This document shows, piece after piece, positions 38,718 through 46,209 of a DNA stretch of 64,000 nucleotides. The first letter of the stretch is position 1. Every line of letters starts with the position of its first letter. The translations under genes and the position numbers were made by a program. Source of the stretch: a virus. The stretch lies in IMG/VR virus record IMGVR_UViG_3300030117_007612, positions 62,001 to 126,000 of that record, one strand, 5' to 3'. The notes below the pieces were generated by a model, which saw nothing but the letters and a program-made list of their open reading frames with translations, ran no database searches and had not been told where the DNA came from.

Positions 38718-39287
38718 ATGATTCTAGGAATTGATATATCAACAAGTATCACGGGCTTCTCCATTGTCGGCGATCAAAAACTGCTGCATTATGGCTCAGT
38801 CGATCTTAGAAAGCATGACGATCTTTTTGACAAAGCGAATTTTCTCAAAGAACACCTAGAAGATTATTTTGAGGCTTACCAGCTTGATAATGATTCAGGT
38901 TGGGGTGGATCAAGATTTCCAATAACAAATATTTACATTGAACAGCCGCTCCATATGTTTATGAAGGGCAAGTCTTCCGCCAGCACCCTGTCTAAATTAA
39001 TGAGATTTAACGGAATAGTATCTTATATTGTATATGAACTCTTTGAAATTAAGCCACAATACATCGCAGCAACCACGGCACGAAAACAATGTGGCATTAA
39101 AGTGAAGCGCGGCGAAAAAGCAAAAGAAGTAGTTTTAGAGCACCTATTGACAAACGAGTCTGCCTTTAAAATAGAATATACAAGATTTGGAAACCCAAAA
39201 CCTGAATCTTATGATAGAGCAGATGCAATTGTTATCGCGAAAGCTGGCGCTATTATAGAGGAAAAAAATACCTTAAATAAACGTTGA
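38718..39287 (+). CDS. RuvC-like Holliday junction resolvase / RNase H-fold nuclease
   Basis: 189 aa, usual for RuvC-type resolvases. The acidic metal-binding residues of the fold are visible: GIDIS at residues 4-8 (D6), IYIEQP at 72-77 (E75), and YDRADA at 165-170 (D166, D169). Residues 124-140 carry a basic CGIKVKRGEKAKEVV segment, as in RuvC-like proteins that contact junction DNA. The protein is expected to cut branched DNA during recombination-dependent replication or before packaging, in the cytoplasm. It heads the replication island and is followed by its own downstream promoters. The family is sure; the precise substrate (junctions versus flaps) is not. Confidence 0.85.
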   Translation: MILGIDISTSITGFSIVGDQKLLHYGSVDLRKHDDLFDKANFLKEHLEDYFEAYQLDNDSGWGGSRFPITNIYIEQPLHMFMKGKSSASTLSKLMRFNGIVSYIVYELFEIKPQYIAATTARKQCGIKVKRGEKAKEVVLEHLLTNESAFKIEYTRFGNPKPESYDRADAIVIAKAGAIIEEKNTLNKR

Positions 39288-39312
39288 CACATTTAATTTT
39301 GTGTGTTATAGT
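39284..39312 (+). promoter_or_regulatory. Sigma70-type promoter before the FKBP gene
   Basis: TTGACA (39284-39289) and TATAGT (39307-39312) are spaced by exactly 17 bases. The -35 box overlaps the stop of the resolvase gene. The AAGGAG and ATG of the FKBP gene follow at 39344. This is a near-consensus host-type promoter. Confidence 0.75.
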
Positions 39313-39343
39313 TGTTAAGCAATTTCATTAAAAAGGAGAAATA

Positions 39344-39787
39344 ATGAAAGTAAAAACTGGAAGCAATGTGAGTGTACACTATCGTGGCACTCTCTTAAAA
39401 GATGGAACCGAATTTGATAATTCGCGCACCCGTGGTCAGACCTTGGATTTTCAAGTGGGCGTTACTGCGATGATTAGTGGATTCACTGACGCTCTAATTG
39501 GAATGACTGAGGGTCAAACAAAGACTGTCACACTAACACCAAGCCAAGCATATGGAGATCGAGATCCCGCGGCACTTCAGCCGGTACCCAAGGATGCCTT
39601 TGGAGAAAACTTTACACAGCTTGAAGTTGGGGAAACCGTTCAAGGTCAACGACCCGATGGCGGCTCTTTTTTGGCCAAGGTGCACGAATTGAATGAAGAG
39701 GTCGCAGTCCTTGATTTGAATCACCCTCTTGCCGGCGAAGATCTCAATTTTGAGATTGAGCTTGTTTCTGTTCAAGAACCTGAATAA
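39344..39787 (+). CDS. FKBP-type peptidyl-prolyl isomerase, SlyD/SlpA-like
   Basis: 147 aa. FKBP core residues are visible: VHYRGTLLKDGTEFDNS (11-27), the MISGFTDALIGMTEGQ segment (43-58) that corresponds to the VIPG-E-AL-GM--G motif, and YGDRD (70-74). Residues about 72-122 form the inserted flap domain typical of SlyD/SlpA, closed by NHPLAGEDLNFEIELV (126-141), the conserved end of that subfamily. There is no His-rich metal-binding tail. It would speed proline isomerisation and chaperone folding in the cytoplasm. It has a good AAGGAG site and its own sigma70-like promoter. Such a gene is uncommon in phages and was probably acquired from a bacterium. Confidence 0.92.
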   Translation: MKVKTGSNVSVHYRGTLLKDGTEFDNSRTRGQTLDFQVGVTAMISGFTDALIGMTEGQTKTVTLTPSQAYGDRDPAALQPVPKDAFGENFTQLEVGETVQGQRPDGGSFLAKVHELNEEVAVLDLNHPLAGEDLNFEIELVSVQEPE

Positions 39788-39792
39788 ATTTC

Positions 39793-39821
39793 TTGACTTA
39801 TTTGGCCTAGCATACTAATAT
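39793..39821 (+). promoter_or_regulatory. Possible sigma70-type promoter before the primase gene
   Basis: TTGACT (39793-39798) is followed after 17 bases by TAATAT (39816-39821). The overlapping ATACTAAT (39812-39819) also resembles the leader element of the structural genes, and a TATAGT (39821-39826) lies next to it at a less favourable spacing. The promoter is likely; its exact -10 is uncertain. Confidence 0.5.
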
Positions 39822-39835
39822 ATAGTTGAGGGCAC

Positions 39836-40774
39836 ATGCATACCAAAGACGCAATAAATACCCTAAGTGCGGTGTTGGGCACTTGTAGAAAACTAAGCAA
39901 TGATGAGTATTATTTCAAATGCCCTGCATGCGATCATCGAAAGCATAAGCTCGCTATTAATTTGGATAAAAATGCTTTTCATTGTTGGATTTGTGATTAT
40001 CGCGGCCGTAATATTCGCCGGCTTGTTAGGCGTTTTGGTACGTTTGCACAATTACAAGCATGGGACAGATTATCAGGCCAAGTTGATCTTACAGTATTTG
40101 ATTCTTTGTTCGATTCGAGCGTCACTGAGCCGGAAGAAATATTACAACTACCGGTAGAATTCAAAAGCTTAGCAAACAATAGGGCGCCCGCCACTGGCAT
40201 TGCTGCCTTATCGTATTTAAAGAACAGAGACATCACTAAAGAAGATATACTTAAATGGAAAATAGGGTACTGCTTTTCAGGCGAATATGAAAACAGAATT
40301 ATAATTCCTTCTTTTAATAAAGATGGAGATTTGAATTATTTTATTGCGAGAAATTATTCCAATGATTATAAAAAATATAAAAATCCCAAAGCCTCTAAGA
40401 ATATCATTTTTAACGAGCTATATATTGACTGGAATACTGACCTTGTTTTAGTTGAAGGAGTTTTTGATGCTATTCGGGCCGGAAACGCTGCTCCTATATT
40501 GGGTTCAACCCTACGGGCAGAATCAAAATTATTACGAAAGATTGTACAAAACGACACCCCAATCTATGTCGCCTTGGATCCCGACGCTGCCGCAAAAGAG
40601 CGTAAAATTATTCAAATGCTCTTGCGATATGATATCGAGGTTTATAAAGTCGATGTATCTGGCTACGAAGACGTAGGTTCCATGCCAAAAGGTGTTTTTG
40701 AAGAAAGAAAAAGCAACGCCAATTTAATAGATAGAGACGATTATTTGCTATTGGATTTGCTGTCCGCAGTATAA
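39836..40774 (+). CDS. DNA primase with zinc finger and Toprim domain
   Basis: 312 aa. Residues 29-53 form a CHC2-like zinc ribbon (C29-P-A-C32 ... H49-C50-W-I-C53) followed by a basic helix, as in DnaG/gp61-type primases. A Toprim core follows: LVLVEGVFDAIRAGNA around residues 202-217 (catalytic Glu) and YVALDPDAA around 242-250 (the D-x-D pair). No helicase domain is attached. It would make RNA primers for lagging-strand synthesis. A Shine-Dalgarno-like GAGGG lies three bases before the ATG, closer than usual. It is well placed next to resolvase and Mre11-Rad50 genes. No helicase or polymerase gene was recognised in the window. Confidence 0.88.
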   Translation: MHTKDAINTLSAVLGTCRKLSNDEYYFKCPACDHRKHKLAINLDKNAFHCWICDYRGRNIRRLVRRFGTFAQLQAWDRLSGQVDLTVFDSLFDSSVTEPEEILQLPVEFKSLANNRAPATGIAALSYLKNRDITKEDILKWKIGYCFSGEYENRIIIPSFNKDGDLNYFIARNYSNDYKKYKNPKASKNIIFNELYIDWNTDLVLVEGVFDAIRAGNAAPILGSTLRAESKLLRKIVQNDTPIYVALDPDAAAKERKIIQMLLRYDIEVYKVDVSGYEDVGSMPKGVFEERKSNANLIDRDDYLLLDLLSAV

Positions 40775-40779
40775 AACGC

Positions 40780-40808
40780 TTGACAGGTCTAAATCAATAA
40801 GATATAAT
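40780..40808 (+). promoter_or_regulatory. Consensus sigma70 promoter before the Mre11-Rad50 fusion gene
   Basis: TTGACA (40780-40785), a 17-base spacer and TATAAT (40803-40808) make a perfect consensus. GGGAGG (818-823 of the 40,000s) and the GTG start at 40828 follow. It is the strongest promoter seen in the window. Confidence 0.85.
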
Positions 40809-40827
40809 CTATGTATAGGGAGGCAGT

Positions 40828-43800
40828 GTGAAATTTGCACATATCAGTGATACTCACATTAAAAATCTAAAGTACCACTACGAATATCGAGTCGTTTTTG
40901 AGCAGCTTTATGAAAAGTTGCGAGAAGAAAAGGTTGACTACATTATTCATTGTGGCGATGTTGCGCATACGAAAACTCAGATATCACCTGAGTATGTTGA
41001 GATGTGTTCATTGTTTTTTGAGAATCTTGCTAATATTGCGCCAACTTACGCAATTTTGGGCAACCACGACGGCAACTTGAAGAACAGTAGTCGTCAAGAT
41101 GCTTTGACGCCGATATTTAACGCGCTTAATCATCCGAACCTTTTCTTGCTAAAAGATTCAGGCGAAACCATTTTGGATGATAAATTTTGCCTTAATGTGT
41201 TGTCTGTTTTTGATCGTGACAATTGGATCAAGCCGTCCGATTCTGACAAGATAAATATTGCACTTTATCATGGTTCTATATCTAATTGCAAGACTGATAT
41301 AAACTGGACGATGACCAATGGCGAGGATGAAATTGGCATCTTTGATGGCTTCGACTTTGCAATGTTGGGAGATATTCATCGGCGCCAATTCTTAGATGAA
41401 GCCGGCCGAGTATGGTATGCAGGTTCCACAGTACAACAGAACCATGGCGAAACAAATGACAAGGGAATATTGATTTGGAATATTGAATCTAAGGACGATT
41501 GGGACATCGACCCTGTTGTTTTCAAGAATCCCAAACCCTTTGTAACGTTGGAGTTAACACAGAAAGGCAGAATGCCTAAAGGTGCAGATGTTCCGGAAGG
41601 CGCGCGCCTTAGACTGGTAAGCAATAACAACTTGCCGTTAAGTGTTATGAAGCGCGCCATTGACATCGCGAAGCATCGTTTTAAACCAGAAAGTGTTACG
41701 TTTCTTAATCGTGCCGCCGGCGAGCGCGGTGATGTGAGTGAAATCACAGACACACTTAAGACTGAGAATCTTCGTGATATAAATATTCAAGAAGAATTGA
41801 TGGATGAGTATCTAAAGGAGTACCAAGTTGACTCTTCCACAATGGAAAAGATTTACGAATTGAATCGAAAATATAAAAAGCTGGTAGAAAATAGCGATGA
41901 TATATCGAGAAACGTGAATTGGAGACTGACAAATTTTGAATTTGATAACTTGTTTAATTACGGAGAAGGCAACAATGTAAGCTTTGAGGATCTCAATGGG
42001 ATTACAGGGATCTTCGGCAAGAACTATTCTGGCAAGAGTAGCATTATTGATGCTGTACTTTGGACACTCTTTAATACAACCTCGAAAAACGAACGTAAGA
42101 ACCTCAATGTCATTAATCAGAACAAAGAGTTCTGCCGCGGCAAACTGACAATCGATGTAGGCCACCTAAGATATACAGTCGAAAGAACAGCTGAAAAATA
42201 TATTAAGCGCCTAAAGGGTGAGGAAACTCTAGAAGCCAAGACCGATTTAAATTTTGAGGTGCATGATCAGGCGACTGGGGAAACTGTATCTTTAAATGGC
42301 CTGAGTCGCAACAACACTGATGCCAACATACGCCGTCATTTTGGTGAGTGCGAAGATTTTCTAATCTCTTCAATGGCCTCACAGCACGGTGCTCTATCAT
42401 TCATTGACGAAGGCTCAACACGCCGTAAAGAAATAATTGCAAAGTTTCTTGATTTAGAGATATTTGAAAAGAAATTTAAATTAGCTAAAGAGGATTCGAC
42501 TGATCTTAAGGGCGCCCTCCGTCGCTTAGAGAGCAGAAATTACGACGAAGAGATAGTCGAGGCCTCCGCCACCTTAGAAGAGAAGAGGGTGGAACTGAAG
42601 CGCCACGAAACTCAATGCGAAATTTTAAAAACAAAAATCGACGATATTACAGAAACGTGTGAATCACTAAAGAATAGTATTGAGGCGATTCCAGAAGAAG
42701 TTATAAATGTAATAGACACAAAGCGGGAAATCAAAAAGAGAAACATGCAGATCGCCTCCTTAGAATTGGAAGGCGCAGAGAACAAAAACATATTAATATC
42801 CAAAAAGGCTACATCTGAAAAGATCATAGAATACCTTGCGAAAATTGATATTGATGCACTGAATCGACAAAACAGCATAATTACAAACCTATCAACACAA
42901 AGACAAGAACAGGAAAACATTTTAAATGATCTGCTCTCCCAAATAGAACAGATTGAGAAAAAGTCAAAATTGCTAGATGGGATTCCTTGCGGCTCTGATT
43001 ATCCTCAGTGTAAGTTTATTAGAGACGCTAATGTCGCTGTTGCAAACTTGCCACACGTGCAACAAGAAAGAGAAAACTCACAAACTCAGTTTAAAATTTT
43101 AGATAAAAAACTATCAAGCATGCGACCGAAAACAGTCGAAGAGCAGCTTGAAAAATACAATCTAGTTTTGCAAAAACAAAACACCGTTACTCATGAGATT
43201 GCGGATTTAAATTTATCAATCGAAAAAGGTCAAGCTTCAATTGAAAGATTAACCTATGAATTGAAAGAGTTTGAGCAGAAAAAACAAAAATATGAAGAAA
43301 ATAAAGAAGTCATCGAAAACTTTGAAGAGTTCTCATCAGAATTAGCAACTTGTCATGCCAACTTAGAGAAGGCAGAGAAACAATACAACAAATGTGAAAA
43401 TCAAAAACTTGAACTTTACAAAGAAATAGGATCATCCGAAGAACGCGTACAAAGCATAAAAGAACAAAAACAGGAATACTTATCTTTACGGGAGGAGTAT
43501 TCAGCCTATGATCTTTATATGCGTTGCATGCATACATCTGGCATTGCTTACGATATTATTAAACGCAAACTTCCAGTTATCAACCAAGAGATCGCGAAAG
43601 TCCTAGCAAACATCGTTGACTTTGAAATATTCTTTGAAGATTCTGGAAAGAAATTTGATATTTTTATCAAGCACCCTCGACACGAACCGAGACCGATTGA
43701 AATGGCATCCGGCGCCGAAAAAACCATGGGGGCCATGGCAATTCGTTTGGCGCTCTTGAGTGTTTCGTCGTTGCCCAAGAGTGATTTATTTATTCTTGAT

Positions 43801-43977
43801 GAACCCGGCACAGCATTAGATGAAGAAAATATGGAAGGTTTTATTCGTATTTTGGAACTAATTAAAGTGTATTTCAAGAACGTCTTGTTGATCTCGCACC
43901 TTGACTCTCTCAAGGACTGTGTTGATATGCAAATTGTGATTGAAAAGAAATCAGGATATGCAAAAGTAAATCAATAG
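40828..43977 (+). CDS. Mre11-Rad50 (gp47-gp46, SbcD-SbcC) fusion protein
   Basis: 1049 aa from a GTG start. Residues 1-345 are an Mre11/SbcD/gp47 phosphodiesterase: DTH 8-10, GD 43-44, GNHD 78-81, YHG 147-149 and GDIH 181-184. From about residue 363 the chain continues as Rad50/SbcC/gp46: Walker A GKNYSGKSS 397-405, a long coiled coil (about 560-950) with a C-x6-C hook at C721/C728, the ABC signature SGAEK near 959 and Walker B LFILDEP near 988. Other systems usually encode two proteins, which process DNA ends for recombination-dependent replication. A perfect promoter precedes it. Fusion would enforce 1:1 assembly. Confidence 0.95.
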   Translation: MKFAHISDTHIKNLKYHYEYRVVFEQLYEKLREEKVDYIIHCGDVAHTKTQISPEYVEMCSLFFENLANIAPTYAILGNHDGNLKNSSRQDALTPIFNALNHPNLFLLKDSGETILDDKFCLNVLSVFDRDNWIKPSDSDKINIALYHGSISNCKTDINWTMTNGEDEIGIFDGFDFAMLGDIHRRQFLDEAGRVWYAGSTVQQNHGETNDKGILIWNIESKDDWDIDPVVFKNPKPFVTLELTQKGRMPKGADVPEGARLRLVSNNNLPLSVMKRAIDIAKHRFKPESVTFLNRAAGERGDVSEITDTLKTENLRDINIQEELMDEYLKEYQVDSSTMEKIYELNRKYKKLVENSDDISRNVNWRLTNFEFDNLFNYGEGNNVSFEDLNGITGIFGKNYSGKSSIIDAVLWTLFNTTSKNERKNLNVINQNKEFCRGKLTIDVGHLRYTVERTAEKYIKRLKGEETLEAKTDLNFEVHDQATGETVSLNGLSRNNTDANIRRHFGECEDFLISSMASQHGALSFIDEGSTRRKEIIAKFLDLEIFEKKFKLAKEDSTDLKGALRRLESRNYDEEIVEASATLEEKRVELKRHETQCEILKTKIDDITETCESLKNSIEAIPEEVINVIDTKREIKKRNMQIASLELEGAENKNILISKKATSEKIIEYLAKIDIDALNRQNSIITNLSTQRQEQENILNDLLSQIEQIEKKSKLLDGIPCGSDYPQCKFIRDANVAVANLPHVQQERENSQTQFKILDKKLSSMRPKTVEEQLEKYNLVLQKQNTVTHEIADLNLSIEKGQASIERLTYELKEFEQKKQKYEENKEVIENFEEFSSELATCHANLEKAEKQYNKCENQKLELYKEIGSSEERVQSIKEQKQEYLSLREEYSAYDLYMRCMHTSGIAYDIIKRKLPVINQEIAKVLANIVDFEIFFEDSGKKFDIFIKHPRHEPRPIEMASGAEKTMGAMAIRLALLSVSSLPKSDLFILDEPGTALDEENMEGFIRILELIKVYFKNVLLISHLDSLKDCVDMQIVIEKKSGYAKVNQ

Positions 43978-43981
43978 GAGG
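43976..43981 (+). promoter_or_regulatory. Ribosome binding site that decides the holin-like start
   Basis: AGGAGG begins at the last bases of the preceding stop and lies 8 bases before ATG 43990, but only 5 before GTG 43987 and none before GTG 43981. The spacing favours 43990 as start. Confidence 0.6.
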
Positions 43982-43989
43982 TGCACGTG

Positions 43990-44187
43990 ATGGCACAAAC
44001 AAAAGCATTTTTAGACACATGGTTGTCAAAGTTGACCTCTCGGAAACTTATGGTCTGGATAACAGCCACTGCCCTTACTTACGTGGGTCATGTGAGCAGC
44101 GAAGATTGGGTTATAATTTCTGCAATTTATATTGGCGGCCAAACAATAATCGATGGCATTGCTCGCCTCCGGGGTCATAATGATTAA
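43990..44187 (+). CDS. Small membrane protein, holin-like, 65 aa
   Basis: 65 aa from ATG 43990. Two hydrophobic segments are predicted by eye: about residues 20-34 (LMVWITATALTYVGH) and 40-56 (WVIISAIYIGGQTIIDG). A basic N-terminal part precedes them and a charged C-terminus follows. Small two-helix proteins with a Y-GG---(I/V)D segment are frequent next to phage lysis genes and act as or resemble holins, forming holes in the inner membrane. The next two genes also encode membrane-anchored proteins and overlap in sequence. No endolysin was recognised in the window, so the lysis role is inferred from context. Confidence 0.65.
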   Translation: MAQTKAFLDTWLSKLTSRKLMVWITATALTYVGHVSSEDWVIISAIYIGGQTIIDGIARLRGHND

Positions 44188-44563
44188 AAAACAAATTGTT
44201 GAATTTGTAATAAAATATTGGAAGGAAATAGCAGTAGCGGCATTGGTGGTGGTGGTGATTTTAAAAATGAAGCATGATTACAAACTGATGCAAACCGCTT
44301 ACGAAACTAGAATAGAATCCACACAAGCCCAAATCGAAGGACTAAAGGAGATTCACAAAAAAGAATTGGAAGAGAAGCGACTCCTGATGGAAAGTTTCCT
44401 AGAATCAATGGCAGCAATTGAAAGCGATTACGAGGAGGCAAGAGCAGAACTTGAAGACCTCCGACGAGATAAGAAAGAAGATTATACAAAAAAGTTCAGA
44501 CAAGACAAGGAACAACTAATTAAAGATATAGAAACAACATTCGGGATTGAGTATGTTCCTTAA
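44180..44563 (+). CDS. Membrane-anchored coiled-coil protein, i-spanin (Rz)-like, 127 aa
   Basis: I place the start at ATG 44180, which overlaps the previous gene by 8 bases; the upstream start at 44153 would only add nine residues. Residues about 10-30 form one hydrophobic helix (IAVAALVVVVIL). The rest is a charged, heptad-like coiled coil with many Glu, Lys and Arg (about residues 35-110). This architecture, an N-in membrane anchor with a periplasmic coiled coil, is that of i-spanins such as lambda Rz, which link the inner to the outer membrane at lysis. The sequence alone is not diagnostic. Confidence 0.6.
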   Translation: MIKKQIVEFVIKYWKEIAVAALVVVVILKMKHDYKLMQTAYETRIESTQAQIEGLKEIHKKELEEKRLLMESFLESMAAIESDYEEARAELEDLRRDKKEDYTKKFRQDKEQLIKDIETTFGIEYVP

Positions 44564-44975
44564 ATTACTACTAATGTTGTCACTGGCGGCAAATGCAACC
44601 GAGCCCGCTAAGTTCACTATGTTAGAGTACAAACAGCCAGCACCCTTTGAGGGTGTTTTGTTTAATGAATTTGCAATATCAACAGTGCTATCTGATTATG
44701 AAATAGCCGCCTATTCATGCGATATAAGAACTGATTATGAATTAAAAAAGTTGCAAGAAAAATATAATTTTGAATTTGAAAATCTAAAAATAGAACACAA
44801 CTCGCTGATCAATGAGTACGATTTATTCATAATGCAGAAGGATAGAGAAATAAATTCTTTAACCACTGCTCTAAAAAAAACTTCGCCCCGCTACAAATGG
44901 CTGTGGTTTGCTGGTGGGATCCTCATTGGTGGTGCAAGTTCATATGGCGTATATAAATTGTACAATGAAAAATGA
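44553..44975 (+). CDS. Signal-peptide plus C-terminal membrane-helix protein, possible spanin partner, 140 aa
   Basis: ATG 44553 is chosen over TTG 44547 because the start then reads MFLKLLLMLSLAANA, a good signal peptide; the gene overlaps the previous one by 11 bases. The middle (about 60-110) is a coiled coil. Residues 117-137 are a hydrophobic helix (KWLWFAGGILIGGASSYGV). The protein would be exported and anchored at its C-terminus, like a one-chain spanin, except that no lipobox Cys follows the signal. Pairing with the preceding gene suggests a role in envelope disruption, but this is inferred. It overlaps the next gene by 11 bases. Confidence 0.58.
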   Translation: MFLKLLLMLSLAANATEPAKFTMLEYKQPAPFEGVLFNEFAISTVLSDYEIAAYSCDIRTDYELKKLQEKYNFEFENLKIEHNSLINEYDLFIMQKDREINSLTTALKKTSPRYKWLWFAGGILIGGASSYGVYKLYNEK

Positions 44976-45351
44976 AAAAGATCTAAATTACATCGCCGCC
45001 GTCGAAAAAGCAATTGCAAAGAAATATGGACAAGAGACGGTACAAAATCCGAAAGGAAATTGGGACGATGAAAAGGAAAAAGAGTACCTTCAACAGATCA
45101 AGGAATTTGCGCAAAAACAACGCAAAATCGAAGAAGGCTCAGAGAAGGTAGATGTTAATGGCATTTTGGTGTCAAAAAAACTACTTAATAAAGAACCCGC
45201 AGGTTCTTGTCCTGTTTGCGGAAAGTATCTTTCTATTGCAAAAGATGACATATGCATCGCAAAATTTAATTGCTGCTTTCAGTGTTACGTAAAATGGGTC
45301 GAGGATCGAGAGGAAAGATGGGCATCTGGATGGCGACCAAATGAAGATTGA
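44965..45351 (+). CDS. Zinc-ribbon protein, 128 aa
   Basis: The start is ATG 44965, inside the end of the preceding gene. The N-terminal two thirds are helical and charged (AAVEKAIAKKYGQE..., EYLQQIKEFAQKQRKIE). The C-terminal part holds a zinc-ribbon-like pattern: CPVCGKYL, then C-I-A-K-F-N-C-C-F-Q-C, followed by a Trp/Arg-rich end (VKWVEDREERWASGW). Zinc ribbons bind nucleic acids or proteins; in this place, at the boundary between lysis and head genes, the role is unknown. Overlaps with both neighbours (11 bases each) suggest translational coupling. Confidence 0.72.
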   Translation: MKNEKDLNYIAAVEKAIAKKYGQETVQNPKGNWDDEKEKEYLQQIKEFAQKQRKIEEGSEKVDVNGILVSKKLLNKEPAGSCPVCGKYLSIAKDDICIAKFNCCFQCYVKWVEDREERWASGWRPNED

Positions 45352-45649
45352 CGACATTAGAGATTTGATAAGACAAGAGCTTCTTAGTAGAACAAATCAT
45401 GACGTACGTGAAATTAAAAACGAAGTAAATGAGCCACAGCCACCCGACAATGAAGGTCGCATGGCGAAGTCGGAATTATATAAGCTTAAGAATTATGCAG
45501 AAAAGGTAAGCGACATGATAAGCGACACAGAACAACTAGAAGGGTGGGTCCAGTCAAAAATAACTAAGGCTGCTGACTACTTAAGCTCAGTTGCGCACTA
45601 TTTAGAGTATGAGAAATCAAGAGAGTTTTCTCAAGAAGGAGAAGAATAA
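45341..45649 (+). CDS. Small protein with N-terminal L..LI+QEL helix, 102 aa
   Basis: The gene starts within the end of the zinc-ribbon gene and shares its last base with the next ATG. Residues 3-14 (IDDIRDLIRQEL) resemble the N-terminal helices of at least six other small proteins encoded in the head module. The rest is charged and helical (residues 42-90), with no known domain. It may belong to the set of head-associated small proteins discussed in the findings. Confidence 0.65.
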   Translation: MKIDDIRDLIRQELLSRTNHDVREIKNEVNEPQPPDNEGRMAKSELYKLKNYAEKVSDMISDTEQLEGWVQSKITKAADYLSSVAHYLEYEKSREFSQEGEE

Positions 45650-46206
45650 TGGCTTCAGTGATGGACGTAATCAAAGGATTATCGCAAGCCGCAGCCAATG
45701 TTTACGACGGAGCATTGGATGAAAATGGTAATTATTTAGACGTTGGACTTAGAAGAGAGGAAGGCAACCCCCTAATTGATGAGAGAGTCATTGATGGTTT
45801 TAATGTGAAATTTCATGGCAATAGAATGATACTTTGTTATCATACCGCCGTCAAATTAAAAGAAATCCACAACGGCGGCTTTGAATCAGAAATAGAAAGT
45901 CAAATAAACCAAATCGCCAAATTTTTAAAAACTGAATATCGCAAAGTTACAGGCGACAATGTTTCGCTCACTGCGGAAGGTGAAGTTGACATTTTGGTGC
46001 AAAGCGCTGGCTATCATCGCTCTTGGATTCAGGCTTACATGACTTATAACATTGGCGGCATTGAAGAAGTTCAAACTGTTGGCCAAGCTAGTGAAGATTC
46101 TATGGAGGCTTCTTATCGAAAATTTCTCGATCAAGGAGGCTTTAAAGAGAAGGAAACAAAATCTCGCAAAGCCAATGTTAAAGCAAAGGATAATAAGGAT
46201 AAATAA
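45649..46206 (+). CDS. Conserved-looking hypothetical protein, 185 aa
   Basis: AAGGAG lies before the ATG, which is fused to the previous stop (TAATG). Residues 1-150 look like one alpha/beta domain with a strand-rich middle (FNVKFHGNRMILCYH, VSLTAEGEVDILVQSAG) and a helix covering the SQINQIAKFLKTEY stretch. The last 35 residues are very basic (KEKETKSRKANVKAKDNKDK), which may bind DNA or RNA. I recognise no family. It sits between the small-protein cluster and the lysis genes. Confidence 0.65.
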   Translation: MASVMDVIKGLSQAAANVYDGALDENGNYLDVGLRREEGNPLIDERVIDGFNVKFHGNRMILCYHTAVKLKEIHNGGFESEIESQINQIAKFLKTEYRKVTGDNVSLTAEGEVDILVQSAGYHRSWIQAYMTYNIGGIEEVQTVGQASEDSMEASYRKFLDQGGFKEKETKSRKANVKAKDNKDK

Positions 46207-46209
46207 ATT

